Assembly (NCBI GenBank): GCA_947626355.1
Contig: CANQRV010000008.1
Location: 1-60,288, forward strand
From: an uncultured Muribaculaceae bacterium
GTDB taxonomy: Bacteria; Bacteroidota; Bacteroidia; Bacteroidales; Muribaculaceae
Length of the DNA stretch: 60,288 bases
Reading direction: 5' to 3'
Position 1 is the stretch's first letter. Each line of letters begins with the position of its first letter. The notes beneath the pieces were generated by a model. It did not search any database. It had not been told where the DNA came from and saw only the letters and a list, made by a program, of their open reading frames with translations. Positions 8,692 through 18,441 of this stretch are shown here, in pieces. The position numbers and the translations under genes were made by a program.

Positions 8692-8708
8692 AGTGTAGTT
8701 TTTACACT
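8692..8708 (+). promoter_or_regulatory. Candidate AraR operator
   Basis: AGTGTAGTTTTTACACT is a perfect 6 bp inverted repeat around 5 bp. It lies just past the predicted start point, where a bound repressor would block transcription. The likely binder is the Nudix-family regulator encoded in the same operon. The assignment is an inference from position and symmetry. Confidence 0.55.
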
Positions 8709-8750
8709 CAATTCCGCTTTATTCAACCTTGACGTCTAATTTCTACAACA

Positions 8751-9905
8751 ATGGCATACATGAAAACCCTTACCGCACTCGGCCTCTCACTACTCATCAC
8801 GGCCGGATGCTCGACAAAGAAGGAGACCAAGACCACAGCCTCCGGCCTCGACCCGGAGAAGTTCGCCGCGCAGATTGACGGCAAGCAAGTGGGCCTCTAC
8901 ACGCTTAAGAACGCCACCGGCATGGAGGTATGCATCACCAACTACGGCGGCCGCATCGTCTCGGTGATGGTGCCCGACCGCAACGGCGAGCTCCGCGACG
9001 TGGTGCTCGGCTTCGACAGCATCGGCGCCTATCTCCCCGAGAACAACCAGAGCGACTTCGGAGCAGCCATCGGCCGCTACGCCAACCGCATCGCCAACGG
9101 CCGCATAGTCGTAGACGGCGACACCATCCAGCTCCCTGTCAATAATTTCGGCCACACCCTACACGGCGGCCCGACGGGCTGGCAGTATAAGGTCTACGAC
9201 GTGAAGCAGAGCAACGACTCCACGCTCGTGCTCGCCATCACTTCTCCCGACGGCGACAACAATTTCCCCGGAACCGTCAACGCCGAGGTGACCTACCGTC
9301 TTACAGCCGACAACGCCATCGACATCTCCTATTCGGCCACTTCCGACAAGAAGACGCCGGTCAACATGACCAACCACTCCTATTTCAACCTCAGCGGCGA
9401 TCCCAATCAGACAATCCTCGACAACATCATCTACATCAATGCCGACAGCTTCACGCCGGTCGACTCCACGTTCATGACCACCGGCGAGATCCTCGCCGTA
9501 AAGGGCACTCCGATGGACTTCACCTCACCCCTCCCCATCGCCACCGGATACAACGACTCCATCGACTACCAGCAGATCATTTTCGGCAAGGGATACGACC
9601 ACAACTGGGTGCTCAACACCAAGGGCGACATCACCAAGGAGGCGGCCCGACTCACATCCCCCGCTTCCGGCATCACCCTCAGCGTCTACACCACGGAGCC
9701 CGGAATCCAGTTCTACGCCGGCAATTTCCTCGACGGCTCGACGATCGGCAAGAAGGGCATCAAGTATGCCCGCAACACCGGAGTATGCCTCGAGACCCAG
9801 CACTATCCCGACTCCCCGAACAAGCCCGAATGGCCTTCCGCATGGCTCAACCCGGGCGAGACATATACCAGCCGCTGCATCTACCGCTTCTCCACAGATA
9901 AGTGA
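8751..9905 (+). CDS. Aldose 1-epimerase, lipoprotein form
   Basis: Interconverts alpha and beta anomers of an aldose, here probably L-arabinose arriving for transport. The 384-residue protein has a lipoprotein signal ending in ITAGC (Cys20), so it is exported and lipid-anchored. GalM-family segments follow: GRYANRIANG, GHTLHGGPTGWQ with the catalytic-type His138, MTNHSYFNL, and CLETQHYPDSPN with the base Glu near 343. It is the first gene of the arabinose operon and is followed after 60 bp by the symporter, which fits mutarotation before uptake. Confidence 0.92.
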   Translation: MAYMKTLTALGLSLLITAGCSTKKETKTTASGLDPEKFAAQIDGKQVGLYTLKNATGMEVCITNYGGRIVSVMVPDRNGELRDVVLGFDSIGAYLPENNQSDFGAAIGRYANRIANGRIVVDGDTIQLPVNNFGHTLHGGPTGWQYKVYDVKQSNDSTLVLAITSPDGDNNFPGTVNAEVTYRLTADNAIDISYSATSDKKTPVNMTNHSYFNLSGDPNQTILDNIIYINADSFTPVDSTFMTTGEILAVKGTPMDFTSPLPIATGYNDSIDYQQIIFGKGYDHNWVLNTKGDITKEAARLTSPASGITLSVYTTEPGIQFYAGNFLDGSTIGKKGIKYARNTGVCLETQHYPDSPNKPEWPSAWLNPGETYTSRCIYRFSTDK

Positions 9906-9965
9906 CACGCGACCGCGACATGACCAACCGTCTTTTCCAATCTATAAACATTCTCAACCAACATC

Positions 9966-11654
9966 ATGGCACTACTTGACTGGATTGTAATAATCCTATT
10001 CTTCGCGGCGCTCGTGGGCATCATCATATGGGTGTCGCGCCAGAAACAGAACACGGCCTCCGACTACTTCCTCGGAGGCAAGGACGCCACCTGGCTCGCC
10101 ATCGGAGCCTCGATCTTCGCGTCGAACATCGGCTCCGAACACCTCATCGGCCTCGCCGGCGCCGGCGCCTCCAGCGGCATGGCTATGGCCCACTGGGAGA
10201 TCCAGGGATGGATGATCCTGCTCCTCGGATGGGTGTTCGTCCCCTTCTACACCCGCTCCATGGTCTACACCATGCCTGAGTTCCTCGAGCGCCGCTACAA
10301 CGGCGCCTCCCGCTCCATCCTCTCCATCATCTCGCTCATCAGCTACGTGCTCACCAAGGTGGCCGTGACCGTCTACGCCGGCGGCCTCGTCTTCCAGCAG
10401 GTATTCGGCATCGACAGGCTGTGGGGCATCGACTTCTTCTGGATCGCCGCCATCGGCCTCGTGCTCATCACCGCCATCTACACCATCCTCGGCGGTATGA
10501 AGTCAGTGCTCTACACCTCCGTGCTCCAGACCCCGATCCTGCTGCTCGGCTCGCTGATCATCCTCGTGCTCGGCCTCAAGGAGCTCGGCGGCTGGGACGA
10601 GATGATGCGTGTCTGCTCGGCCGTGGAAGTCAATGAATACGGCGACACGATGACCAACCTCATCCGCGACAACCGCGACCCCAACTATCCCTGGCTCGGC
10701 GCCCTCATCGGCTCAGCAGTCATCGGCTTCTGGTACTGGTGTACCGACCAGTTCATCGTGCAGCGCGTGCTCTCCGGCAAGAACGAGAAGGAGAGCCGAC
10801 GGGGCACCATCTTCGGCGCCTACCTCAAGCTGCTGCCGGTGTTCCTCTTCCTCATCCCGGGCATGATAGCCTTCGCGCTCCATCAGAACCTCGGCGACTT
10901 CCTGCCCCTCAACGCCAACGGTCTCCCCAACTCCGACGCCGCCTTCCCCACGCTCGTGGCCAAGCTGCTGCCTGCCGGCATCAAGGGCCTCATCGTCTGC
11001 GGCATTCTCGCCGCCCTCATGAGCTCCCTGGCCTCGCTCTTCAACTCCTCGTCGGCCCTCTTCACCATCGACTTCTACCAGCGCTTCCATCCCAATACGG
11101 AGCCTAAGAAGCTCGTGCGCATCGGCCAGGTGGCCACTGTGGTGATCGTCTTCCTAGGCATCGTATGGATTCCCGTGATGCGCTCGATGGGCGACGTGCT
11201 CTACAACTACCTCCAGGAGGTGCAGTCGGTGCTCGCTCCGGGCATCGCGGCCGCCTTCCTCATGGGTATCGCCTGGAAGCGCACCTCGGCCCAGGGCGGT
11301 ATGTGGGGCCTCATCTCGGGCCTCGTGATCGGCCTCACCCGTCTGTCGGCCAAGATATGGTATGACTTCCAGCCCACGCCGATGGGCGTCGAGCACTCAT
11401 GGTTCCAGTATCTCTTCTACGACTGCAACTGGCTCTTCTTCTGCGGATGGATGCTTCTCTTCTGCGTCGCCGTGGTGTTTGTGGTGTCGCTCTTCACGGC
11501 CGCACCGGAGCCCGGCAAGATCCAGGGCCTCGTGTTCGGCACCTCCACTCCCGAGCAGCGAGCCGCGACCCGCGCCAGCTGGAACGGCTGGGATATCTTC
11601 CACTCCATCGTGATCCTCGGCATCACAGTAGCCTTCTACATCTATTTCTGGTAA
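9966..11654 (+). CDS. Sodium/solute symporter (SSS/SGLT family), probable arabinose importer
   Basis: Inner-membrane Na+-coupled sugar transporter of 562 residues with about 14 hydrophobic segments. It starts with MALLDWIVIILFFAALVGI and has SSS-family segments ASDYFLGGKDATWLAIGAS, ASNIGSEHLIGLAG and the VLQTPILLLGSLI region. The substrate is inferred from the operon: it sits between an aldose epimerase and the regulator plus araDAB. The regulator gene starts 4 bp after its stop, so the two are probably translated in sequence. Confidence 0.93.
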   Translation: MALLDWIVIILFFAALVGIIIWVSRQKQNTASDYFLGGKDATWLAIGASIFASNIGSEHLIGLAGAGASSGMAMAHWEIQGWMILLLGWVFVPFYTRSMVYTMPEFLERRYNGASRSILSIISLISYVLTKVAVTVYAGGLVFQQVFGIDRLWGIDFFWIAAIGLVLITAIYTILGGMKSVLYTSVLQTPILLLGSLIILVLGLKELGGWDEMMRVCSAVEVNEYGDTMTNLIRDNRDPNYPWLGALIGSAVIGFWYWCTDQFIVQRVLSGKNEKESRRGTIFGAYLKLLPVFLFLIPGMIAFALHQNLGDFLPLNANGLPNSDAAFPTLVAKLLPAGIKGLIVCGILAALMSSLASLFNSSSALFTIDFYQRFHPNTEPKKLVRIGQVATVVIVFLGIVWIPVMRSMGDVLYNYLQEVQSVLAPGIAAAFLMGIAWKRTSAQGGMWGLISGLVIGLTRLSAKIWYDFQPTPMGVEHSWFQYLFYDCNWLFFCGWMLLFCVAVVFVVSLFTAAPEPGKIQGLVFGTSTPEQRAATRASWNGWDIFHSIVILGITVAFYIYFW

Positions 11655-11658
11655 TCGG

Positions 11659-12339
11659 ATGGGAGAGAGCCGCTACGCCCGCCACTGCCGGTTTCCGGTA
11701 GGCGTCGACTGCATCATCTTCAGTCTCCATGAAGGGAGGCTGAAGGTGCTGCTGGCGCCGCGGAGCTTCGAGCCCGCCAAAGGCGTGCCTTCGCTGATGG
11801 GCGGCTTCGTGGGGCGCGAGGAGACAATCTCCCAGGCCGCGGAGCGTGTGCTTCGCGAGCTCACAGGCCTCGACGAGGTCTATATGGAGCAGGTGGGCGC
11901 CTTCGGAGAGCTCGACCGCGACCCGGAGGAGCGCGTGGTCTCGATAGCCTACTACGCCCTCATCAAGCCCGAGGCGGAGATAGAGCACCGTCTGGCGGCC
12001 CATCAGGCCGTCTGGACCGACATCGATGCACTGCCGCAGCTCTATTTCGACCATAAGCTGATGATCGAGAGCGCCCTCAGGATGCTGAGGCGCAAGATCT
12101 CCACCGAGCCCGTGGGCTTCAGCCTGCTGCCGGAGAGCTTCACGCTCGCCCAGCTCCAGACCCTCCACGAGGCCATCCTCGGCGAGACGCTCGACAAGCG
12201 CAATTTCCGCCGGCGCATCCTCGAGAACGTTTGCGTGGAGCGCACCGGCGGGGTAGACAAGGAGGGCTCGCGGCGCGGCGCCGCCCTCTTCAGATTCAAC
12301 CGCGCGCTTTATGAAATGAATTCAAAACTAAAACTTTAA
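11659..12339 (+). CDS. araR: AraR-like transcriptional regulator, Nudix-related (NrtR family)
   Basis: Predicted arabinose-responsive repressor. The N-terminal Nudix-like domain (about 1-140) contains GGFVGREETISQAAERVL followed by RELTGL. The catalytic REUXEEXGU signature is therefore broken, so hydrolysis is unlikely and sugar sensing is likely. The C-terminal part (about 155-226) is a winged-helix region (LAQLQTLHEAILGE, RNFRRRIL). Bacteroides AraR regulators are known to be of this NrtR type. It lies in the operon it should control, 4 bp after the symporter and 7 bp before araD, so it is autoregulated if it binds the palindrome at 8692. Confidence 0.85.
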   Translation: MGESRYARHCRFPVGVDCIIFSLHEGRLKVLLAPRSFEPAKGVPSLMGGFVGREETISQAAERVLRELTGLDEVYMEQVGAFGELDRDPEERVVSIAYYALIKPEAEIEHRLAAHQAVWTDIDALPQLYFDHKLMIESALRMLRRKISTEPVGFSLLPESFTLAQLQTLHEAILGETLDKRNFRRRILENVCVERTGGVDKEGSRRGAALFRFNRALYEMNSKLKL

Positions 12340-12346
12340 GTAAGAT

Positions 12347-13039
12347 ATGCTTGAGAAACTTAAAGACGAAGTGTATCGCGCCAACCTCGACCTCGTGAAG
12401 CACGGGCTGGTGATCTTCACCTGGGGCAATGTCTCCGGCATCGACCGCGAGAGCGGCCTTATCGTGATCAAGCCCAGCGGCGTGAGCTACGAAACGATGA
12501 CCGCCGCCGACATGGTGGTGGTAGACCTCGACGGCAATGTGGTCGACGGCGACCTCCGCCCGTCGTCCGACACCCCGACCCATCTGGCGCTCTACAGGGC
12601 GTTTCCGGAGATCGGCGGAGTGGTGCACACCCACAGCACCTACGCCACGGCCTGGGCACAGGCCGGCATCGACCTACCCAACATCGGCACCACCCACGCC
12701 GACTATTTCCACAACGCGGTGCCCTGCACTCCCGACATGACGCGCGAGGAGGTCGAGGGCGACTACGAGCTGGAGACCGGAAATGTCATCGTGAGGCGCT
12801 TTCAGGGACTAAACCCTGTACATACCCCCGGCGTGCTCGTGAAGAACCACGGCCCGTTCACGTGGGGCAAGGACGCCCATGAGGCCGTCCACAACGCCGT
12901 GGTGCTCGAGCAGGTGGCAAAGATGGCCAGCATCGCCTTCACCATCAATCCCCGCCTCACGATGAACCCCCTCCTCATCGAGAAGCACTTCAGCCGCAAG
13001 CACGGCCCCAATGCCTACTACGGCCAGAAAAAGAAATAA
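12347..13039 (+). CDS. araD: L-ribulose-5-phosphate 4-epimerase
   Basis: Converts L-ribulose 5-phosphate to D-xylulose 5-phosphate, the last arabinose-specific step. The 230-residue class II aldolase-fold protein has the substrate segment [14 protein letters not shown], the zinc-binding [14 protein letters not shown] segment (His-x-His), and HGPFTWG. The neighbours araA and araB decide between this and fuculose aldolase-like relatives. It starts 7 bp after araR and ends 39 bp before araA. Confidence 0.95.
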   Translation: MLEKLKDEVYRANLDLVKHGLVIFTWGNVSGIDRESGLIVIKPSGVSYETMTAADMVVVDLDGNVVDGDLRPSSDTPTHLALYRAFPEIGGVVHTHSTYATAWAQAGIDLPNIGTTHADYFHNAVPCTPDMTREEVEGDYELETGNVIVRRFQGLNPVHTPGVLVKNHGPFTWGKDAHEAVHNAVVLEQVAKMASIAFTINPRLTMNPLLIEKHFSRKHGPNAYYGQKKK

Positions 13040-13078
13040 TATCAACTCTATATACTCACAACTCAAACTCCCGAAATC

Positions 13079-14611
13079 ATGAATGCATACGAAAATCTGG
13101 AAGTATGGTGGATCACCGGCGCTCAGCTCCTCTACGGCGGCGACGCCGTGGTGGCCGTAGACGCCCACTCCAAGGAGATGGTCGACGGCCTCAACGCCTC
13201 CGGCGAGCTTCCTGTCAAGATAGTGTATAAAGGCACGGCCAACTCCTCGAAAGAGGTGGAGGAGCTCATGCGCGCCGCCACCGTCAGCGACAGCTGTGTG
13301 GGCGTCATCACATGGATGCACACCTTCTCCCCCGCCAAGATGTGGATCCACGGCCTCCAGCAGCTCCGCAAGCCCCTGCTCCACCTCCACACACAGTATA
13401 ACGCCGAGATTCCATGGGACACCATGGACATGGACTTCATGAACCTCAACCAGTCGGCTCACGGCGACCGCGAGTTCGGCCACATCTGCGCCCGCATGCA
13501 CGTGCGCCGCAAGGTGGTTGTCGGCCACTGGACCAACCCCGAGACACGCCGCCGCATCGCCGTGTGGCAGCGTGTGGCAGCCGCATGGGCCGACGCCCAG
13601 GACATGCGCGTGATCCGCTTCGGCGACCAGATGAACAATGTGGCCGTGACCGACGGCGACAAGGTGGCCGCAGAGATGCAGCTCGGATACCACGTGGACT
13701 ACTGCCCCGTCAGCGAGCTCATGGAATACTGGAAGAAGGTGGACGAGAAGCGCGTCGACGAGCTCTTCGCCGAGTATCTCTCGCTCTACGACTATGAGCC
13801 GGAGATTGCACAGCCCGGAACCGAGAAGAACACCGCCGTGCGCAATGCCGCACGCGCCGAGCTCGCAATCCGCGACTGCCTCGCCGACAAGGGCGCCAAG
13901 GCCTTCACCACCAATTTCGACGACCTCGGCACCGACGACATCAACGACCCGAAGTTCGTAGGCTTCGACCAGATTCCCGGCCTCGCCTCGCAGCGCCTCA
14001 TGGCAGAGGGCATCGGCTTCGGCGCCGAGGGCGACTGGAAGTCGGCGGCCCTCTACCGCACCGTATGGTATATGACACGCGGTCTCGAGGGCGGATGCTC
14101 CTTCCTTGAGGACTACACGCTCAATTTCGACGGCAACCGCAGCTCCATCCTCCAGGCCCACATGCTCGAGGTCTGCCCGCTCATCGCCGAGCAGAAGCCC
14201 CGCCTCGAGGTCCACTTCCTCGGCATCGGCATCCGCAAGGCCCAGACCGCTCGCCTAGTCTTCACGTCGCGTCCCGGCGACGGCATCACGGCCACCGTCA
14301 TCGACATGGGCAACCGTTTCCGTCTGATCGTCAACGACGTGGAGTGCATCAAGTCGAAGCCGCTGCCTAAGCTTCCCGTGGCCTCCGCACTCTGGATCCC
14401 GAAGCCCGACTTCGAGACCGGCGCCGCTGCCTGGATCCTCGCCGGTGGCACCCACCACTCCTGCTTCTCCTACGCCCTCACGGCCGAATACTGGGAAGAC
14501 TACGCCGAGATGGCAGGCATCGAGATGGTGCGCATCGACGCCGACACCACCATCGCCGCCTTCAGGCGCGAGCTCCGCTACAACGAGGTCTATTACCTCC
14601 TCAATCAGTGA
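13079..14611 (+). CDS. araA: L-arabinose isomerase
   Basis: Isomerises L-arabinose to L-ribulose; Mn2+-dependent, cytoplasmic. The 510 residues match the family. Visible segments include [14 protein letters not shown] at the N-terminus, [28 protein letters not shown], and [12 protein letters not shown] with the metal-binding His pair near the C-terminus. Its stop codon overlaps a possible GTG start of araB, which indicates coupled translation. No odd feature is seen. Confidence 0.97.
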   Translation: MNAYENLEVWWITGAQLLYGGDAVVAVDAHSKEMVDGLNASGELPVKIVYKGTANSSKEVEELMRAATVSDSCVGVITWMHTFSPAKMWIHGLQQLRKPLLHLHTQYNAEIPWDTMDMDFMNLNQSAHGDREFGHICARMHVRRKVVVGHWTNPETRRRIAVWQRVAAAWADAQDMRVIRFGDQMNNVAVTDGDKVAAEMQLGYHVDYCPVSELMEYWKKVDEKRVDELFAEYLSLYDYEPEIAQPGTEKNTAVRNAARAELAIRDCLADKGAKAFTTNFDDLGTDDINDPKFVGFDQIPGLASQRLMAEGIGFGAEGDWKSAALYRTVWYMTRGLEGGCSFLEDYTLNFDGNRSSILQAHMLEVCPLIAEQKPRLEVHFLGIGIRKAQTARLVFTSRPGDGITATVIDMGNRFRLIVNDVECIKSKPLPKLPVASALWIPKPDFETGAAAWILAGGTHHSCFSYALTAEYWEDYAEMAGIEMVRIDADTTIAAFRRELRYNEVYYLLNQ

Positions 14612-14616
14612 TCCCC

Positions 14617-16212
14617 ATGGAGCAGGACCCTAAGAAGATCATTGCCTCCGGGCAGGCGGTGCTCGGCATCGAGTTCGGCTCGACGCGCATCAAGGCCGTG
14701 CTCAACGGCCCCGACAACCGCCCCATCGCCCAGGGCTCCCACCAGTGGGAAAACCAGCTCGTCGACGGGCTCTGGACCTACAGCACCGAGGCCATCTGGT
14801 ATGGCCTCCAGGACTGCTACGCCCGCCTGCGCGACGACGTGCGCTCCCGCTACGACGTGGAGATCGAGAGCCTGGCGGCCATCGGCATCAGCGCCATGAT
14901 GCACGGCTACATGCCTTTCGGCGCCGACGGCTCCATCCTCGTGCCCTTCCGCACCTGGCGCAACACCAACACGTCACGCGCCGCCGAGGAGCTCTCGAAG
15001 CTCTTCGTCTTCAACATTCCCCTGCGCTGGAGCATCTCCCACCTCTATCAGGCCATTCTCGACAATGAGCCACATGTGGCCGATATCACTTATCTCACGA
15101 CGCTCGCCGGATACATCCACTGGCAGCTCACCGGAGAGAAGGTGCTCGGTGTGGGCGATGCCTCCGGCATGCTCCCCATCGACTCCTCCAAGGGATGCTA
15201 CTCCCAGGAGATGGTCGGCAAGTTCGATGCCCTCGTGGCCGACAGGCATTATTCCTGGAAGCTCGCCGATATCCTGCCGCGCATCCTCATGGCCGGCGAG
15301 AAGGCCGGCACGCTCACTGCCGAGGGCGCCGCGCGCCTCGACGTCTCCGGCCACCTGAAGCCCGGAGCCGTGTTCTGCCCGCCCGAGGGCGACGCCGGCA
15401 CCGGCATGACGGCCACCAACGCCGTGCTTCCCCGCACTGGCAACGTCTCCGCCGGCACGTCATCGTTCTCGATGATCGTGCTTGAGAAAGAGCTCTCGAA
15501 GCCCTACGACGTGATCGACATGGTGACGACCCCTTCCGGAAGCCCCGTGGCGATGGTGCACTGCAACAACTGCACCTCCGACCTCAACGCCTGGGTCAAT
15601 CTCTTCGCCGAGTTCCAGACCCTCTGCGGCCGGAAGGTCGACTACACGGAGCTCTACTCCCGCCTCTACAACGCGGCCCTCGAGGGGGCTGCCGACTGCG
15701 GCGGCCTGCTGAGCTACAACTACTTCTCCGGCGAGCCTGTCACGGGCCTCGCCGAGGGGCGCCCACTATTCGTGCGCTCCGCCACTGATAAGTTCTCGCT
15801 CGCCAATTTCATGCGCGCCAACCTCTACGCCTCGGTTGCTGTGCTCAAGATCGGCAACGACATCCTCTTCAACGACGAGAAGGTGGAGGTCGACCGCATC
15901 ACTGGCCACGGCGGCCTCTTCAAGACCCCCGTCGTAGGCCAGCGCATCCTGGCTGCCGCGCTCAACTCCCCCATCTCCGTAATGGAGACGGCAGGCGAAG
16001 GTGGCGCCTGGGGCATCGCCCTGCTTGCCGCCTACTGCGTGTCGAATCCCAAGGGACTCTCGCTGGCCGGATGGCTCGACGAATATGTCTTCCTTGGCGA
16101 GACCGGCTCGGAGATCGCTCCCGACCCTGCCGACGTTGAAGGCTTCAACGAGTATATCAAGCGTTACGAGAAAGGTCTCACCGTGGAGCGCGCCGCCACC
16201 GCCTCCCTCTGA
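14617..16212 (+). CDS. araB: L-ribulokinase-type FGGY kinase
   Basis: Phosphorylates L-ribulose in the arabinose pathway. The N-terminal phosphate motif is [13 protein letters not shown]. Later segments include [22 protein letters not shown] and [12 protein letters not shown]. The family is FGGY but the sequence is unlike classical enteric AraB, as is usual in Bacteroidetes, so the substrate rests on operon position beside araD and araA. The start could be the GTG at 14608, which overlaps the araA stop, or the ATG at 14617; I prefer ATG because neither has a clear binding site. The protein has about 531 residues and is the last gene of the operon. Confidence 0.9.
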   Translation: MEQDPKKIIASGQAVLGIEFGSTRIKAVLNGPDNRPIAQGSHQWENQLVDGLWTYSTEAIWYGLQDCYARLRDDVRSRYDVEIESLAAIGISAMMHGYMPFGADGSILVPFRTWRNTNTSRAAEELSKLFVFNIPLRWSISHLYQAILDNEPHVADITYLTTLAGYIHWQLTGEKVLGVGDASGMLPIDSSKGCYSQEMVGKFDALVADRHYSWKLADILPRILMAGEKAGTLTAEGAARLDVSGHLKPGAVFCPPEGDAGTGMTATNAVLPRTGNVSAGTSSFSMIVLEKELSKPYDVIDMVTTPSGSPVAMVHCNNCTSDLNAWVNLFAEFQTLCGRKVDYTELYSRLYNAALEGAADCGGLLSYNYFSGEPVTGLAEGRPLFVRSATDKFSLANFMRANLYASVAVLKIGNDILFNDEKVEVDRITGHGGLFKTPVVGQRILAAALNSPISVMETAGEGGAWGIALLAAYCVSNPKGLSLAGWLDEYVFLGETGSEIAPDPADVEGFNEYIKRYEKGLTVERAATASL

Positions 16213-16239
16213 CGGGTAATCGACAGGCTAAAAATTCCC

Positions 16240-16257
16240 GGTAGCCGATAGGCTACC
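16240..16257 (+). other. Short hairpin after araB
   Basis: GGTAGCC/GGCTACC around GATA, 28 bp after the araB stop. It has no following T-run, so it may stabilise the 3' end before the main terminator at 16271. Confidence 0.45.
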
Positions 16258-16270
16258 GCCCCTCGATAAA

Positions 16271-16300
16271 GCGCCCCGGAAGCATCAGCTCCCGGGGCGC
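16271..16300 (+). terminator. Terminator of the arabinose operon
   Basis: GCGCCCCGG and CCGGGGCGC form a perfect outer stem. An A-C mismatch and AGC/GCT extend it to a 4-base loop. TCTTCTT follows. It faces the end of the minus-strand M56 gene, separated by repeat copy A. Confidence 0.7.
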
Positions 16301-16325
16301 TCTTCTTGACTCTAAGCGAAGCACT

Positions 16326-16433
16326 CTGGGAGAGGCGGCGTCTCGCCGCCAGCCTGCGAGTCCATAGCATTTATCGACCGCATTGCCGATGTAGCCTCGC
16401 TTCGCGAAGGCGGCGGGACGCCGCCACTCCCAG
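16326..16433 (+). repeat. REPIN/MITE-like palindromic element, copy A (complete)
   Basis: A 108 bp element whose outer 25 bp are imperfect inverted repeats (23 of 25 match). Each starts CTGGGAG and contains a GGCGGCG/CGCCGCC hairpin. The centre carries a TCCATAGCATTTATCGACCG segment and a perfect palindrome CTTCGCGAAG. It ends 2 bp before the stop codon of the minus-strand M56 gene. It codes for nothing. Confidence 0.75.
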
Positions 16434-16435
16434 TT

Positions 16436-17998
16436 TTAGTTGGTTTTGAACGTCACCGGCAGGGTGTAGACAGTCGCCACAGGCACGCCGTCGTTGCTCG
16501 CCGGCTCCCACTGGCCGCTCGTCAGCTTCACCACGCGCACGGCCTCGGCGTCGAGCGCCTCGTCGACGCCCTTCCTCACCTTCACGTCGCTCACCGAGCC
16601 GTCGGCGCCAATCGTGAAACTAACGATCACACGCCCCGAAACGCCGGCTGCCTTCGCCTCGGCCGGATACTTGATGTTCTCATTCAGAAACGCCACAAGA
16701 GCCGTCACGCCACCCTTGTATTCCGCGATCTGGTCGGCGATGATACGTGCCTCATACACTTTCTGCCCTTCCTCGGAGCCGGCGCCATTCTTCGTGGTGA
16801 TCATGATCTTGAAATCGGGATAGGCCGGGTCGTCCTTCACCACCTGCATCGACGCGATGCTGTTCGGATCGATCGAATTCAGGTCTCCCTTGTATTCCTT
16901 GCCGTCGACAAAAATAGCGAGTTTCTTCTCCTTGGCCCCGGAAGTCTTCTCAACCTGAGTCTGGGCCAGCTCCACGGCCGGCATCCGCGCCGGTCTCTCC
17001 GAAGCGCCAGGCGCTTCCGCAGCAACGTCTACCTTGAGCCCTGCGACCGGCATTTGCCCGGATGGAGAGGATTTTGTAACTTTGAGGCGCGATTCGTTCC
17101 TGTCGGCTGCTTTCACGCTGCTGATGCGCCCGACTACGTCGGCAACCGCCGGCTGCGAGAGCGTCATCACTGCCAGCGCCGCCATTGCAGGGAGCGCCAG
17201 CGCCGCCGCCATGCGCGACGGCCTTGATTTTCTGGTCATCATCATAGTTATACGTATTTTAATTTGACTGTGATTCAGACTGTCGGCGAAGGTCGGGAAA
17301 CTCGAGCCGACAGTCTTTTTCAATAACATCATCTGATATGCCGCGGGGTCATCGCCCGCCACCTCGCGGTCTACCTGAAACTCATGCACGGTCTTCAGCT
17401 CCCTCATCATGAGCCAGGCAGCCGGGGAGAACCACTGGAGCACCACCGTCAGCTGTGCAACGACGAGGTCGAGCCAGTGGAGATGCCTGAGGTGCGTCAC
17501 CTCGTGGGCCACCACCATCTCCATGTCGCCGTCGCAGTCTTCGGGACGCACCACAATATGGCGTCCCCAGCTGAACGGTCCGGGAGCGGCCGTAGTCACC
17601 ACCATAATATATCTTCCATGCCGCGTGCGCTCGCCTGAGCGCAGGATGCGCCACATCCTCACCATCCCCGTCAGCGAGAAGCACGCCGTGACGGCCACGC
17701 CGGCCAGCCAGATGCCGACTGCCACACGCCACCAGTCGACCGATGGCTCTTCGGGAGCCACCGCTATGCCGACCGGCAGCGGTTCGAGGGAGACCACCGT
17801 CAGCGGAGCGGACGCTGCGGCGTGCCACGACAACAGGGGCATCAGCAGCGGCAGACCCCACGAGGCGGCGTAAATGCCGAGGAGAGCGAAGCGGTTGAGG
17901 GTATGAAAGGTAGTGGAAGCCATCAGCCATTTGTAGGCCAGGTAGAGCATCGTCATCACCAACGCCGACTGCACCACATAGCTTGCTAAAGCGCCCAT
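16436..17998 (-). CDS. M56-family (BlaR1/MecR1-like) membrane protein with plug-like segment and TonB C-terminal domain
   Basis: Probable signal-sensing membrane metalloprotease of 520 residues. Hydrophobic segments lie at about 5-60 and 92-112. The M56 domain has HEVTH (165-169), then ELKTVHEFQVDREVAG with the further ligands. A single membrane segment (about 255-280) leads to an outward part. That part contains an FVDGKEY...DPNSIASMQVVKDD segment (about 360-410) resembling TonB-receptor plug domains. The C-terminal 80 residues are a TonB C-terminal domain (YPAEAKAAGVSGRVIVSF to YTLPVTFKTN). The BlaI-type repressor gene lies 5 bp upstream, so the protease probably inactivates that repressor. 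The inducer is unknown. Confidence 0.88.
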   Translation of the reverse strand: MGALASYVVQSALVMTMLYLAYKWLMASTTFHTLNRFALLGIYAASWGLPLLMPLLSWHAAASAPLTVVSLEPLPVGIAVAPEEPSVDWWRVAVGIWLAGVAVTACFSLTGMVRMWRILRSGERTRHGRYIMVVTTAAPGPFSWGRHIVVRPEDCDGDMEMVVAHEVTHLRHLHWLDLVVAQLTVVLQWFSPAAWLMMRELKTVHEFQVDREVAGDDPAAYQMMLLKKTVGSSFPTFADSLNHSQIKIRITMMMTRKSRPSRMAAALALPAMAALAVMTLSQPAVADVVGRISSVKAADRNESRLKVTKSSPSGQMPVAGLKVDVAAEAPGASERPARMPAVELAQTQVEKTSGAKEKKLAIFVDGKEYKGDLNSIDPNSIASMQVVKDDPAYPDFKIMITTKNGAGSEEGQKVYEARIIADQIAEYKGGVTALVAFLNENIKYPAEAKAAGVSGRVIVSFTIGADGSVSDVKVRKGVDEALDAEAVRVVKLTSGQWEPASNDGVPVATVYTLPVTFKTN

Positions 17999-18003
17999 GA
18001 CCG

Positions 18004-18375
18004 TCAGGATTTCTGCGACTCTATGCGCTCGATGAGAGCGCGGAGTTCATCGGTGGATATTTTCTCCTCCTTGACGAGCGAGGACACGAAACTCACGTAG
18101 GAGCGGTTGAAGAAGCGGCTCACGAGCCCGTGGAGCGAGTTGTCGCGATACTCCCTGGCGTCGACGGCTGGGGCGTAGCGGTAGGAATTGCCGATCTGCT
18201 CGTGGGTGAGCCACCCCTTTGCCTCCAGGCCGCGCACGTAGGTCGACACCGTGTTGAAATGGGGCTTGGGCTCCGGCAGGAGCTCGAGCATCTCCCTCAC
18301 GAAGAGGGGGCCGTGCTGCCAGAGGCAGCTCATGATCTCCTCCTCCTTGGGAGTGAGGCGTTTGAGATTCTTCAT
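18004..18375 (-). CDS. BlaI/MecI/CopY-family repressor
   Basis: DNA-binding repressor of 123 residues. The N-terminal winged helix reads LTPKEEEIMSCLWQHGPL, then FNTVSTYVRGLEAKGWLTHE as recognition region and wing. The C-terminal helices should give the dimer. It is the first gene of a two-gene unit with the M56 protein 5 bp downstream, the arrangement of blaI-blaR1 and mecI-mecR1. A palindrome in its own promoter suggests autorepression. No beta-lactamase gene is nearby, so the regulated genes are not in sight. Confidence 0.93.
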   Translation of the reverse strand: MKNLKRLTPKEEEIMSCLWQHGPLFVREMLELLPEPKPHFNTVSTYVRGLEAKGWLTHEQIGNSYRYAPAVDAREYRDNSLHGLVSRFFNRSYVSFVSSLVKEEKISTDELRALIERIESQKS

Positions 18376-18409
18376 AGCGGAATATGGTTTCTGGTAGATC
18401 TTACGGCAG

Positions 18410-18441
18410 CAAAGGTATAACTAAAAAATTAGTTTCGCAAC
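18410..18441 (-). promoter_or_regulatory. Promoter of the blaI-M56 unit
   Basis: On the minus strand the -7 box is TACCTTTG (18417-18410), exact to TAnnTTTG. After 20 bp comes GTTG at the -33 position, one mismatch. The leader is about 30 nt. Confidence 0.65.
18419..18434 (-). promoter_or_regulatory. Candidate BlaI-type operator
   Basis: AACTAAAAAATTAGTT is a perfect 6 bp inverted repeat with a 4 bp spacer, lying between the -33 and -7 boxes. A further half-site TTAGTT lies at 18449-18454. The position suits repression by the adjacent BlaI-family protein. Binding is an inference. Confidence 0.55.

Noticed and set aside
16436..18375. Beta-lactam resistance locus
   Set aside because: The regulator pair resembles blaI-blaR1, but the sensor lacks a penicillin-binding domain and no beta-lactamase or PBP gene is adjacent.
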